Shown in pieces: positions 8,222 to 17,464 of a stretch of 64,000 bases of DNA; positions within the stretch are counted from its first letter, which is position 1, and every line of letters begins with the position of its first letter. Under the pieces are notes generated by a model, which searched no databases, was not told the DNA's origin, and saw only the letters and a list, made by a program, of their open reading frames with translations. The DNA lies in assembly GCF_004118155.1 (NCBI RefSeq), contig NZ_SAIQ01000002.1, forward strand, positions 372,001-436,000, written 5' to 3'. This stretch comes from Edaphocola flava (lineage in GTDB: Bacteria; Bacteroidota; Bacteroidia; Chitinophagales; Chitinophagaceae). The position numbers and the translations under genes are program-made.

Positions 8222-10354
8222 ATGAAAAAATATTTATTACTCTTAAGTTTTGTCTCCGGAGCATTCAGTCTTTCGGCGCAGAACAAACAGTTCAGCATGA
8301 ATGATGCTGTACTGGGCTTACGCACCAATCTTGCGGTAGAAAACCTGAGCCAGCTGAGCTGGTTGCCGAATGAAGATGCCTATGTATTTACCAAAAACAA
8401 CCAGGTATTCAAAACGGCAGTGCCTTCTATGAAGGAGACACCCTGGATTTCTTTAAGCAGCTTTAACCAGCTGGTATTCGGGAAAGATAGTCTGCGTGCC
8501 ATTCCGGCCATACACTGGGATAATGAAGTGCCTTATTTTCAGCTGAAAAACGATCTGTATTTCTTAGGTAATGCCAGCAATAATTTACTGGTAGAAAGAC
8601 CTTTCTCTATCGATCGTGCAGCAGAAAACCTGAAAGTGAGCGGCCGTATGGTGGCGTATACTGTTGGTAATAACCTGCAGCTGGTAGATGCACAGAAGAA
8701 CAAACACGTGATCACCAACGATGCGGAGACCGCACATATTAAGAACGGTCAGAGTGTACACCGTAATGAATTTGGTATCGATGGTGGTATCTTCATTTCG
8801 CCTAAGCAGAATTTTGTTGCTTTCTATCGTATGGATGAAAGCATGGTGAATGACTACCCGGTAATCAACTGGGCCGTTACACCTGCAAAAAATGAAAACA
8901 TTAAATACCCGATGTCCGGTGGTAAATCACATGAGGTGACTATCGGCGTATATAATATTGCTACCCGTAAAACAGTATTCCTGAAAACCGGCACACCTAA
9001 GGACCAGTACCTGACTGCAGTAACCTGGAGTCCTGACGAGCAGTATATATATGTAGCTGTGCTGAACCGTGCGCAGAATCATATGTGGCTGAACCAGTAT
9101 GATGCCCGTACCGGTGATCTGGTAAAAACATTATTTGAAGAAAAGAATGATAAGTATGTAGAACCGCAGCATCCGCTGACTTTTATCCCGGGTAAGAACA
9201 ATGAGTTCCTGTGGTGGAGTGAGCGTGATGGTTTTGCCCATTTATACCGTTACAATACCAGCGGTAAATTACTGAATGCTGTTACTGCAGGATCATGGGT
9301 GGTGAATGAGTTGATCGGCTTCACTAAGTCTAATGAAGTGATCATCTCTTCAACAAAAGAGTCTGCAAAAGAAAAACATGCTTATGCCGTAAACCTGAGC
9401 ACTGGTGCCATGAAGCGTCTGGACCAGGGTAAGGGTGTGCATACGGTAGACCTGAGCCAATCGGGTAGTTACCTGATCGACCGTTACAGTAATGCCACTA
9501 CGCCGCGCAATATCAATGTAGTGCAAAGCAATGGTAAGCTGGTGAAGAACATTCTTACCGCTAAAGACCCACTGGTAAGCTACGAGCGCCCTAAGGTACA
9601 GGAAGTAACCCTGATGGCTGATGACGGTACACCGCTGTTTGGTAAACTGATCTACCCGACAAACTTTGATCCGGCTAAAAAATATCCGACAATTGTATAT
9701 TTATATAACGGCCCGCACGTACAACTGATCACGGATAACTATCCGGCCAGCGGTAACCTGTGGTACGAATATATGGCACAGCGCGGCTACGTGATCTTCA
9801 CTATGGATGGTCGCGGCAGTGGTAATCGTGGTCAGAAATTTGAGCAGGCTACCTTCCGTCAGTTAGGAACTGTAGAGATGAATGATCAGCTGGTGGGTGT
9901 AAACTACCTGAAAGGTTTATCATTTGTAGATGCTTCCCGTATGGGCGTGCATGGCTGGAGCTTCGGTGGCTTTATGACTACTTCTCTGATGCTGCGTCAT
10001 CCGGGTGTGTTTAAGGTAGCTGTAGCCGGTGGTCCGGTAATCGACTGGAGCATGTATGAGATCATGTACACAGAGCGTTATATGGACACTCCTCAGGAAA
10101 ATCCTAAAGGCTATGCAGATAATAATCTGCTTACTAAAGTAGAGAACCTAAAAGGCAAGTTATTGATGATTCATGGTGCGCAGGATGATGTAGTGGTATG
10201 GCAGCACTCTATGAAGTTTATCAAGGCTTGTGTAGATAAAAATGTACAGCTGGACTATTTCGTATACCCGGGTCACCCGCATAATGTTGGCGGTAAAGAC
10301 AGGGTACACCTGATGCAGAAGATCGCTGATTATTTTGATGATTATCTGAAGTAA
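8222..10354 (+). CDS. S9 family peptidase, DPP4-like
   Basis: From ATG 8222 the product is 710 residues and opens with a clean signal peptide (MKKYLLLLSFVSG, cut near LSAQ). The N-terminal half is a DPP4-type beta-propeller and the C-terminal ~260 residues an alpha/beta-hydrolase. The nucleophile is Ser580 in GWSFGGF, the aspartate is Asp655 in HGAQDD, and the histidine lies in YPGHPHN near residue 684. Members remove X-Pro or similar dipeptides from peptides in the periplasm. An earlier in-frame ATG at 8144 is rejected because the preceding terminator falls in that extension. It pairs functionally with the S46 enzyme just upstream. Confidence 0.9.
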   Translation: MKKYLLLLSFVSGAFSLSAQNKQFSMNDAVLGLRTNLAVENLSQLSWLPNEDAYVFTKNNQVFKTAVPSMKETPWISLSSFNQLVFGKDSLRAIPAIHWDNEVPYFQLKNDLYFLGNASNNLLVERPFSIDRAAENLKVSGRMVAYTVGNNLQLVDAQKNKHVITNDAETAHIKNGQSVHRNEFGIDGGIFISPKQNFVAFYRMDESMVNDYPVINWAVTPAKNENIKYPMSGGKSHEVTIGVYNIATRKTVFLKTGTPKDQYLTAVTWSPDEQYIYVAVLNRAQNHMWLNQYDARTGDLVKTLFEEKNDKYVEPQHPLTFIPGKNNEFLWWSERDGFAHLYRYNTSGKLLNAVTAGSWVVNELIGFTKSNEVIISSTKESAKEKHAYAVNLSTGAMKRLDQGKGVHTVDLSQSGSYLIDRYSNATTPRNINVVQSNGKLVKNILTAKDPLVSYERPKVQEVTLMADDGTPLFGKLIYPTNFDPAKKYPTIVYLYNGPHVQLITDNYPASGNLWYEYMAQRGYVIFTMDGRGSGNRGQKFEQATFRQLGTVEMNDQLVGVNYLKGLSFVDASRMGVHGWSFGGFMTTSLMLRHPGVFKVAVAGGPVIDWSMYEIMYTERYMDTPQENPKGYADNNLLTKVENLKGKLLMIHGAQDDVVVWQHSMKFIKACVDKNVQLDYFVYPGHPHNVGGKDRVHLMQKIADYFDDYLK

Positions 10355-10367
10355 TACAGGTTTTAAT

Positions 10368-10412
10368 AAAAAGACAAAAGGTACACAATAGCTGTGTACC
10401 TTTTGTCTTTTT
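10368..10412 (+). terminator. Terminator of the S9 peptidase
   Basis: A perfect 20-base stem (10368-10387 with 10393-10412) around ATAGC; A-run and T-run ends make it usable from both sides. Confidence 0.85.
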
Positions 10413-10724
10413 AGAGCGTGCTGTTGTGATTAAGATGATGGGCAATGTTGTCAATCGTAGTATTTCGTTAATGTTTTATGGCATATTTTTTTAGTGGTTT
10501 CGTTTGGATTTGTTACTGATTGCCGCTAAAAATATGTATTTTCATCACGGATTTGTGAGTCTTTTTTCGCTGTAGAATAGTTGATGAATGTAAGAAGATG
10601 ATATGTAGTTGTGTATGTTTTAATCTGAGATATAATATCAGATCCAATGTTTACAATAACATAATATGAATTATTTGTTAAGAGTCTTTAATATTGCCGT
10701 ACAATTTTAAAAATACAAATCCTG
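10413..10724. other. AT-rich leader before the orphan response regulator
   Basis: About 310 bases. No protein, hairpin or clear TAnnTTTG/TTG promoter pair was seen. It presumably carries the promoter of the following regulator. Confidence 0.5.
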
Positions 10725-11411
10725 ATGCTTCCAAAAGGTAAAATACTGGTTGTAGACGATGAACAACCCATTGTAGAATTCATTTGTTACAATTTAGAAA
10801 AAGCGGGTTACGAAGTATCCTCTTCTACCAACGGTAATGATGCGGTACGTGTGGCCAGACATTTTAATCCCGACCTGATCCTGCTCGATGTAATGATGCC
10901 GGGAAAAGACGGTTTTCAGACCATTAAAGAACTCAGACAGATCCCAAGCCTCGACAGTACTATCGTGATCTTCCTTACCGCGATGAGCGATGAGAAATCC
11001 GAGATCATGGGCCTGGAACTGGGTGCAGACGATTACATTACCAAACCGATCAAGCCTGACTTGCTGGTAACCCGTCTGAACATTGCCCTGCGTCGTGTAA
11101 AGAAAGATCGTGATGAAGAATCGGTGATCAGTTTCGGTGACCTGGTGATCAATAAAACCAAGTTTTCGGTTACGTATAAAGAAGAAGAAATCATCCTGGC
11201 TAAAAAAGAATTCGAATTACTGAACCTGCTGGCTTCCAAACCGGGCCGTGTGTTCCTGCGCAATGAGATACTGCAGAAAGTATGGGGTACAGATGTGATC
11301 GTAGGTGATCGTACGATTGACGTACACGTACGTAAGATCCGTCAGAAGATGGGTATAGACCTCATCACCACCGTAAAAGGAGTAGGGTACAAATTTGAAA
11401 TGTCAGAATAG
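10725..11411 (+). CDS. OmpR/PhoB-family response regulator (orphan)
   Basis: 228 residues. The receiver domain (1-~120) has the acidic pair in VVDDEQ, phospho-acceptor Asp55 in LLDVMMPG and the switch lysine in ITKPIKP near residue 107. A winged-helix DNA-binding domain follows, ending in the typical DVHVRKIRQKMG and TVKGVGYKFE segments. No histidine kinase is adjacent: the neighbours are a peptidase and a convergent secreted protease, each behind its own terminator. The partner kinase must therefore be elsewhere. Targets cannot be deduced. Confidence 0.92.
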   Translation: MLPKGKILVVDDEQPIVEFICYNLEKAGYEVSSSTNGNDAVRVARHFNPDLILLDVMMPGKDGFQTIKELRQIPSLDSTIVIFLTAMSDEKSEIMGLELGADDYITKPIKPDLLVTRLNIALRRVKKDRDEESVISFGDLVINKTKFSVTYKEEEIILAKKEFELLNLLASKPGRVFLRNEILQKVWGTDVIVGDRTIDVHVRKIRQKMGIDLITTVKGVGYKFEMSE

Positions 11412-11432
11412 ACAAAACGTTTTTACTATAAA

Positions 11433-11467
11433 AAAAAGTCCTGTACAAATAATGTACAGGACTTTTT
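11433..11467. terminator. Bidirectional terminator between regulator and secreted protease
   Basis: AAAAAGTCCTGTACA pairs with TGTACAGGACTTTTT around AATAA. It serves the convergent genes on both sides. Confidence 0.85.
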
Positions 11468-11483
11468 CATGTTTAGGGTATGA

Positions 11484-13124
11484 TTATTTTTTAATGAATT
11501 TAGCAGAAGACCTGCTTCCATTTTCGAAAATCACTTCTACATAATAGACACCGGCAGGCAAATGCTGTACCTCGATGTTCAGGGTACGATCACCGTTTAT
11601 CATCGGTTGTGGTGTCTGCAATACGGCTGCACCCAGAGTATTGATGACAGATACCGATTTCGGTTCCGGTTTATTATTGCCCAGTGCAATGTGCAGCATA
11701 TCTGTAACCGGTACAGGGTATACCGAAATAGAAGGCTGTGCTTCATTAGCTGACAGCAGGTTTGTTTTTGCAGAAATAGGATTATTTGTTCCGTCACTAT
11801 TACGGATATACCATTTCTGGTTGTTATTTCCGTTGAATGTCCATTGTATGATCCGGGCACCATTTGCATAAGAGGCACCTTCTACATCCAGGTACTTTCC
11901 GGAGCGTACATTCTGAATGTAATAGGAATCATCTCCATCTCCAGTAGGCAGGATGCGGAACCGCTGAAACGCGTCGTTGACTCCATTGGATGGGGCATTG
12001 GTTTTTAAAGATGCTCCGTCATTGAGTGAACCGTTTTCTATAGACAGGTTTTCTTCAGCCATCTGGTGGGTAAATTTATAGTAACCTTGTTCATCGGTCT
12101 GAATATAGAATCGGTTAGCACTCCTGGTTTGGTCATTCGGATAAGGTGTACATCCGATACAGCCAAATGTGTATTCAGTGTTTAGCGGAGCGGTGCTCTG
12201 CAGTACGGCACAATAGCAGCCCCCATTACCTATGGTAAAACCTGAATGTTTATTGACCAGGTATTTGGCACCACTCAGGATTCTTTTCAGCTCGCTCAGT
12301 TCCATCCCGTTAACAAATTCGATATCTGTATTGTAAGCATCCACAGCGTTTTTCATGGTATTTCCATTGGCAGCTACGGACCATAGAGAAGATATTTTTG
12401 AAATAACACCTATTGGGTTATAATTACCCGGCAATGGAGGGTTTTGATCCGTATTGTACGAACTAATAACGACTCCTACGGACCGATGATGTTGATCAAA
12501 AACAGAAGATCCTGACGATCCACCTTTTAACCCTTGGTAGCCATTAGGGGTACTATTAAACAGGATGTGCATGTTCAGATCATTTTGGTATATGAACGGA
12601 GGCTGGTTATAGGTGCCTATTTTTTTTGTAGTAATCCCGGGGAAACCAATATTAGTACCGGATGTAGGCGCAATCTCTCTTCGGTCCCAACCGGAAAGAT
12701 AGACATTGGGTATGGCAGAAATGTCTGATACGACTTCTGCCAGGGCAATGTCTAAGTTTCCCTGCGGGGCTCCTGCCTGAGGAGATCTGGCCACAACTTT
12801 AAGTGTGACGGGAATAGTTGTGGAACCGTTTGTGTTAGTACTACTGCATGTAGTATTTTCAACTCCAAAAGTTAAATTGCGGGAGACAGCTTGCCCTATC
12901 AGCTCATTAGGCATACAATGTCTCGCGGTTAGCAGGTATATTTTTCCATTTCCCCCATTTAATAGAGTAGCAGAACAATTGCCTTCTAAGGCTCTGAAAA
13001 TTACAACAGATCTTTTTTCTTTTTGCCAATTTGCCCCTTCGGAACAGTTAATGTTTACTTCTTGTGCAAATGTCGTCAGAGAGCAGATGCCAAGCGCCAT
13101 AGCGCTGATCATTTTTTTCATCAT
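11484..13124 (-). CDS. Secreted trypsin-like serine protease with ricin-type lectin domain and T9SS sorting signal
   Basis: 546 residues. A signal peptide (cut near TFAQ, residue ~21) precedes a chymotrypsin-fold protease with His69 in LTARHC, Asp125 in GNLDIAL and Ser204 in GGSSGSS. A ricin-B-like beta-trefoil fragment follows around residues 385-446 (GKYLDVEGASYANGARIIQW and NNQKWYI). The last ~80 residues form a T9SS C-terminal domain (VYPVPVTD ... LPAGVYYVEV ... KFIKK), so the protein is expected to be exported and released or anchored outside. Several cysteines suggest disulfides. The trefoil suggests binding of a glycan or polymer substrate; the natural target is unknown. Confidence 0.87.
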   Translation of the reverse strand: MMKKMISAMALGICSLTTFAQEVNINCSEGANWQKEKRSVVIFRALEGNCSATLLNGGNGKIYLLTARHCMPNELIGQAVSRNLTFGVENTTCSSTNTNGSTTIPVTLKVVARSPQAGAPQGNLDIALAEVVSDISAIPNVYLSGWDRREIAPTSGTNIGFPGITTKKIGTYNQPPFIYQNDLNMHILFNSTPNGYQGLKGGSSGSSVFDQHHRSVGVVISSYNTDQNPPLPGNYNPIGVISKISSLWSVAANGNTMKNAVDAYNTDIEFVNGMELSELKRILSGAKYLVNKHSGFTIGNGGCYCAVLQSTAPLNTEYTFGCIGCTPYPNDQTRSANRFYIQTDEQGYYKFTHQMAEENLSIENGSLNDGASLKTNAPSNGVNDAFQRFRILPTGDGDDSYYIQNVRSGKYLDVEGASYANGARIIQWTFNGNNNQKWYIRNSDGTNNPISAKTNLLSANEAQPSISVYPVPVTDMLHIALGNNKPEPKSVSVINTLGAAVLQTPQPMINGDRTLNIEVQHLPAGVYYVEVIFENGSRSSAKFIKK

Positions 13125-13473
13125 TTTTTTGATTTTAGTGAATAATATTTGATTGCTGCCTTGTGATATGTCACTAGGATTTCATAAGGTTTAAACAAAT
13201 GTATAGGCTTGGAGATGGAATTATTGTGCCGGTGTGACTAACTTAAGTAGTGTTTTTTTAGGTGATAATTTTATCTGTTTTAGTTATGTAGTTGATAATT
13301 TGCACACTGTAATGCCTAGACAATGGTAAGGCAGATATTAATATATTTTATTATTTTATTTACATAAAATCACAGTATTCACAAAAACAGGAAAAAGTAT
13401 TGTTTTTGACTAAAACATGCCAAGAGCTTATTAGTGATTATTGGAGTGATGTACACAATTTTGCTGGTTAAAA
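13125..13473. other. AT-rich intergenic region between divergent genes
   Basis: About 350 bases between the secreted protease and the small secreted protein. Apart from the promoter at 13474-13504 nothing is recognised: no hairpin with T-tract and no plausible small gene. Confidence 0.5.
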
Positions 13474-13504
13474 TTTGATATTTATTGATTTTTTTATATA
13501 TTTG
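13474..13504 (+). promoter_or_regulatory. Consensus Bacteroidota promoter
   Basis: TTTG (13474-13477), 19 bases, then TATATTTG (13497-13504): an exact match to the TTTG-N19/20-TAnnTTTG consensus. Transcription should start near 13511. That makes ATG 13522 a better start than the GTG at 13513. Confidence 0.8.
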
Positions 13505-13521
13505 TATGCAAAGTGTTCAAC

Positions 13522-13884
13522 ATGAAAAGAATGATTCTCCCTTTCGCCCTCTTGTTTGCTACAACCCTTAGCGTACAAGTATCCGCCCAGCAGGCAGGCA
13601 AAAACAGCCAGACTTACAACATTCATTACGCACAAGATGTGCCTTATGTTGAAGATCAGGTATCTAACCAGAAAATGGAACAGCTGGATCAGTACTTTAA
13701 GCAGTATGTTGTTGCTGCTAAAAAGAACGAAACCGCTAAGCTGGCCGATCTGAAAGCCAAGATCAGTACCTGGAAAACCGACAACCAGAGCTGGATCGCT
13801 GGCTTGAAAGAATTCGAGACCAAAAAAATTACTCAATGGCTGGAACAAGCCGATAAGTCATTAAGACTGTACGATCAGAAATAA
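13522..13884 (+). CDS. Small secreted protein of unknown function
   Basis: 120 residues from ATG 13522. A signal peptide (MKRMILPFALLFATTL, cut near VSAQ) is followed by a ~95-residue mature part rich in Lys, Gln and Asp that looks largely alpha-helical (MEQLDQYFKQYVVAAKKNE, then TAKLADLKAKISTWKTD). No known domain, cysteines or metal motif is visible. It has its own consensus promoter and a strong terminator, so it is a monocistronic, probably well expressed periplasmic or exported protein. I do not recognise the family. Confidence 0.8.
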   Translation: MKRMILPFALLFATTLSVQVSAQQAGKNSQTYNIHYAQDVPYVEDQVSNQKMEQLDQYFKQYVVAAKKNETAKLADLKAKISTWKTDNQSWIAGLKEFETKKITQWLEQADKSLRLYDQK

Positions 13885-13901
13885 TAATTCTGTTTGTATG
13901 C

Positions 13902-13948
13902 CATAATCAGGAAGGCCCCGGAACATTTCCGGGGCCTTCCTGATTATG
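13902..13948. terminator. Very long perfect hairpin terminator
   Basis: A 22-bp perfect stem (13902-13923 with 13927-13948) with a CAT loop, between the small secreted protein and the convergent murF-alr gene. The usual T-tract is short, but the stem is unusually stable. Confidence 0.8.
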
Positions 13949-14014
13949 GATCTTTATAGTTTCGTTATTGCTGTCCACATGTACTATGTCCAGCGAGAGC
14001 TCAGTATTTTCTAC

Positions 14015-16525
14015 TTACTCATTAGTGTACACCCTTTTTACCCTTTGAGACACAGAGGTCATGATCTCGTAAGGAATAGTATCGGCCCAGCCGGCCAGGC
14101 GGGTAACCGGTAGTCCGGTGCCGAATACCGTAACGGTATCGCCAACCTGCACATTAGGGATGCCTGTAATATCCAGCATGCACATATCCATGCAGATAGA
14201 GCCCAGTGTAGGGGCGAACTGTCCGTGAATGAGCATTCCCCCCTTGCCATTCCCGAAGTCCCGGAAATAGCCGTCTGCGTAGCCAATACGTACAGTTGCT
14301 ACCGTACTGTCCTGGTTGACTTGTCCTCTGCGGCTGTACCCAACTGTTTCCCCGGCCTTTAAAGTGCGTATCTGTGCTACGGTAGTCTTAAGCGATCCGA
14401 CAGGCTGTAAGAGGCTGCTGGTCGATGGATTGGGATCAATACCATACAAGCCGATCCCCAGGCGCACCATATCAAACTGCAAATCCGGGAATCGCGATAT
14501 GGCTGAAGTATTGCATAAGTGTCGTATAGGTCGGTAAGGCAGTGCTTCCAGCAGGTAATCACTCATGCAGGTATATCGTTCTGCCTGTAGTTGTGTAAAG
14601 TCGTCAAAACGGGCCTCATCGCTGCCCGCCAGGTGACTGAATATGCTTTTAACCTCGACCTGCGGATGGTTCAGTAAGGTTTGTACCAGTTGGGGTAATT
14701 CGCTTTCATTAAAGCCCAGCCGGTGCATGCCCGTATCCAGCTTAATGTGTATCGGATAGGCTTCTGCATCTTTTTGTGCGGCAACCTTAATAAATTGTTC
14801 CAGTGATAGCTGGCTGAAGATTTCCGGCTCTATCTTCCAGGAGATCATCTGCTCATAAGAGGCTAGCTCGGGGCTCATGACCATAATGGGCATGGTAATG
14901 CCCGATTTACGCAGGGCAATGCCCTCGTCCAGGTAGGCCACCGTAAGGTAGTCTACGCCGGCATATTGCAGCAGGTTGGCAATCTCAAAGCTACCGGTTC
15001 CGTAGGAGAAGGCCTTGACCATCGTCATCAGTTTTACACCCGGTTGCAGCATATTCTGGTAGACCTTCAGGTTATGGTGCATGGCAGATAAATCCACTTC
15101 CATTACGGTCTGGTGTTTCTTCTCTTCCAGCATAGCTTCTATCTGCTCAAAAGCAAACTCACGCGCGCCTTTCAGCAGAATGGTCTCTTCATGAAACATA
15201 GCAGTATTACTTTTGTTCAGGAAGTCATCCGTATCGGTATAGAACTGTTGCTCCATGTCCGGGTAAGCGGCAAATGCTGCTTTATGTTCATTTAGTCGTG
15301 GTCCGATCCCGATCATGCGGTTAATGCCTTTTTGTTGTAACAGGGCCGCTACCTTTTCATAAAAGGTATGATAGTCTTTTTTTACCTGCAGGATATCGGA
15401 TAGTATCAGCGTCTTGCGACCATGTTGCTGTTGCTGGTTAAGAAAGTCCAGGGCGATCTGCAAAGAGGTGTAGTCAGCGTTGTAAGAGTCATTGATCAGG
15501 GTACAGTTATTGATCCCCTCGACCAGTTGCAGGCGCATCGCTACCGGATGCAGCATTGGAATCAGCTGTGCTGCCCGTTCTGCGGCAATGCCCAGCTGCA
15601 GTAAAGTACACCAGCAATGAATAGCATCTTCTATATAAGCGCGGTCAGTATAGGGGATAGAGATCTGTAATTCCGTTCTCTGGTGTAAGGCTGTAATATG
15701 GGTTATATGGTCTTCTGTACGGGTATGGGTTATGCGGAGGGTTGCTTCTTTGTAATAAGACCAGGTAAATAGAGATAGAGGGTGGGTCTGGTGTCTTTGT
15801 GCTACCATTGCAGCCACCTCTGCATGTAGCTCATCATTGTCCGAACAATAGATCAGTACTTTGCTTTCGGCAAACAGCAATAACTTTTCGCGGATCTTTT
15901 CTGCCTTATTGCGGAAGTGTTCACTGTGCGCATCCCCAATATTGGTCAGCAGGCCAATCTCCGGACGTATCATCGCGGCCAAAGCAGCCATTTCTCCGGG
16001 TTCTGAGATGCCCGCCTCAAAGATGCCGATGGTATGCTCAGGCTGCATCATCCAGAGAGAAAGCGGTACCCCGATCTGCGAGTTATAACTCTTTGGACTG
16101 CGCACCGGTCCTGCATGCTGGTTATAAGGGGCACATTGAGATAATAATTCGTACAACCACTCTTTTACAATAGTCTTGCCATTGCTGCCTGTAATACCGA
16201 TCAGCGGGTACTGGTATTGCATCCGGTTATAGTGTCCGATTGCCTGCAGTGCAACCAGTGTATCCGGTACTGTAATCCACACCGCATCCGGGAAGGAAGT
16301 AGTGTCTATCTGTGCATCCGATACCAGGAAGTGGCGTATGCCTTTTGCATAGGCATTGTCCATGTACTCATGTCCGTCTCTTTTATGCCCTTTTAATGCC
16401 ACAAACAACGCATGTGCAGCATTAACAACCTTGCGGCTGTCAATGATCAGTTCCTGTATGTCTATATCCGTTTCGGAGTGTAGTGCAGGCAGGGACAGGG
16501 AGCGTATAATGGCGGAAAGTAACAT
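14015..16525 (-). CDS. Bifunctional MurF ligase / alanine racemase
   Basis: 836 residues. The N-terminal ~455 residues are UDP-MurNAc-tripeptide:D-Ala-D-Ala ligase, with ATP-binding motif GITGSNGKT and the NDSYNAD segment. The C-terminal ~370 residues are a PLP-dependent alanine racemase: the PLP lysine sits in MVKAFSYGTG, and the sequence ends with a TSVSQRVKR segment. The two enzymes are successive sources and users of D-alanine in peptidoglycan synthesis, and this fusion is common in Bacteroidota. The start at 16525 gives the expected N-terminus (MLLSAIIRSLSLP). It is divergent from the nucleotidase pair. Confidence 0.93.
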   Translation of the reverse strand: MLLSAIIRSLSLPALHSETDIDIQELIIDSRKVVNAAHALFVALKGHKRDGHEYMDNAYAKGIRHFLVSDAQIDTTSFPDAVWITVPDTLVALQAIGHYNRMQYQYPLIGITGSNGKTIVKEWLYELLSQCAPYNQHAGPVRSPKSYNSQIGVPLSLWMMQPEHTIGIFEAGISEPGEMAALAAMIRPEIGLLTNIGDAHSEHFRNKAEKIREKLLLFAESKVLIYCSDNDELHAEVAAMVAQRHQTHPLSLFTWSYYKEATLRITHTRTEDHITHITALHQRTELQISIPYTDRAYIEDAIHCWCTLLQLGIAAERAAQLIPMLHPVAMRLQLVEGINNCTLINDSYNADYTSLQIALDFLNQQQQHGRKTLILSDILQVKKDYHTFYEKVAALLQQKGINRMIGIGPRLNEHKAAFAAYPDMEQQFYTDTDDFLNKSNTAMFHEETILLKGAREFAFEQIEAMLEEKKHQTVMEVDLSAMHHNLKVYQNMLQPGVKLMTMVKAFSYGTGSFEIANLLQYAGVDYLTVAYLDEGIALRKSGITMPIMVMSPELASYEQMISWKIEPEIFSQLSLEQFIKVAAQKDAEAYPIHIKLDTGMHRLGFNESELPQLVQTLLNHPQVEVKSIFSHLAGSDEARFDDFTQLQAERYTCMSDYLLEALPYRPIRHLCNTSAISRFPDLQFDMVRLGIGLYGIDPNPSTSSLLQPVGSLKTTVAQIRTLKAGETVGYSRRGQVNQDSTVATVRIGYADGYFRDFGNGKGGMLIHGQFAPTLGSICMDMCMLDITGIPNVQVGDTVTVFGTGLPVTRLAGWADTIPYEIMTSVSQRVKRVYTNE

Positions 16526-16711
16526 GATGGTATTTTAAATGTAATGTATAATGTTCGGCTGTTCAAATATACGGAATGCCGCTATAGTAAACCAGCTTTT
16601 GGCCGGCCGGAATGCAAAGTTACGGTCTTGTTATTCCAAACAAAAAGTAAAAATTTTTTAATCCCTGTTAATATAAATTACTGCAATTTTACGATTATAA
16701 ATAAGCAGATC

Positions 16712-17464
16712 ATGCGCCAAAAAATCACACGTTTCCTGGGCCTGGCCGGAGTAGCGCTTATCGCTGCCTGCAGCCCGAAACAACAGTATCTGAATACCCA
16801 GCATCGGGCGGTAAATCTGACCATATCTGATACAATCCCTGCAGACACGGGCATGGTCAGGTTCCTGAGCCCTTACAAGCAAAAGATGGACAGTAATATG
16901 AACCAGGTGATTGGTTATTCAGATGTGAGCCTGACCAAGGCATTGCCCGAATGTAATATGGGCAATTTTGCAGCAGATGCACAGCTGGATGCAGCGCGAA
17001 AACTGCAGGATGGGGTAGAGGTTTCTGTAGTGAACTATGGTGGCTTACGCATTCCTTTTATCCCTAAAGGCGCGATTACCAAAGGCCGTATTTATGAGCT
17101 GATGCCCTTTGATAATATGGTAACTATACTGGAGGTGCCGGGCGATATATTGCTGCAGTTCTGCAACCATATGGCGAAGCGAAAAGGATGGCCGGTCAGC
17201 GGTATGACGTATGTAATCCGGAATGGGCAGGCAGAGCAGGTACTGGTACAGGGCAAATCTGTAAACCCGCACCTGGTCTATAAAGTAGCCGTTTCTGATT
17301 ATATAGCCAATGGGGGCGATGATTGTGATTTTCTGAAATCCTGCAAGAAATATCCTTCATCCGTTTTCCTGAGAGATGCGCTTATGGATAAGGTGCGCTC
17401 GGGCGCCCTGAGAGGAAATACAATTTACCAGGACCTTCAAAACAGAGTACGCAATGCAGAATAG
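16712..17464 (+). CDS. 5'-nucleotidase C-terminal-domain lipoprotein
   Basis: 250 residues from ATG 16712; an upstream in-frame ATG at 16544 is rejected because the product then loses its signal sequence at the N-terminus. It has a lipoprotein signal with lipobox IAAC, then a fold matching the C-terminal (substrate-recognition) domain of UshA-type 5'-nucleotidases, including PECNMGNFAADA, VVNYGGLR, LMPFDNMV and VSDYIANGGDD. It has no metallophosphoesterase domain of its own. That half is the next gene, which it overlaps by 11 bases. The two products are inferred to form one periplasmic nucleotidase. Confidence 0.88.
   Translation: MRQKITRFLGLAGVALIAACSPKQQYLNTQHRAVNLTISDTIPADTGMVRFLSPYKQKMDSNMNQVIGYSDVSLTKALPECNMGNFAADAQLDAARKLQDGVEVSVVNYGGLRIPFIPKGAITKGRIYELMPFDNMVTILEVPGDILLQFCNHMAKRKGWPVSGMTYVIRNGQAEQVLVQGKSVNPHLVYKVAVSDYIANGGDDCDFLKSCKKYPSSVFLRDALMDKVRSGALRGNTIYQDLQNRVRNAE

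Noticed and set aside
13468-13848. 126-codon minus-strand frame
   Set aside because: It is antisense to the small secreted protein, which has a consensus promoter, signal peptide and terminator.
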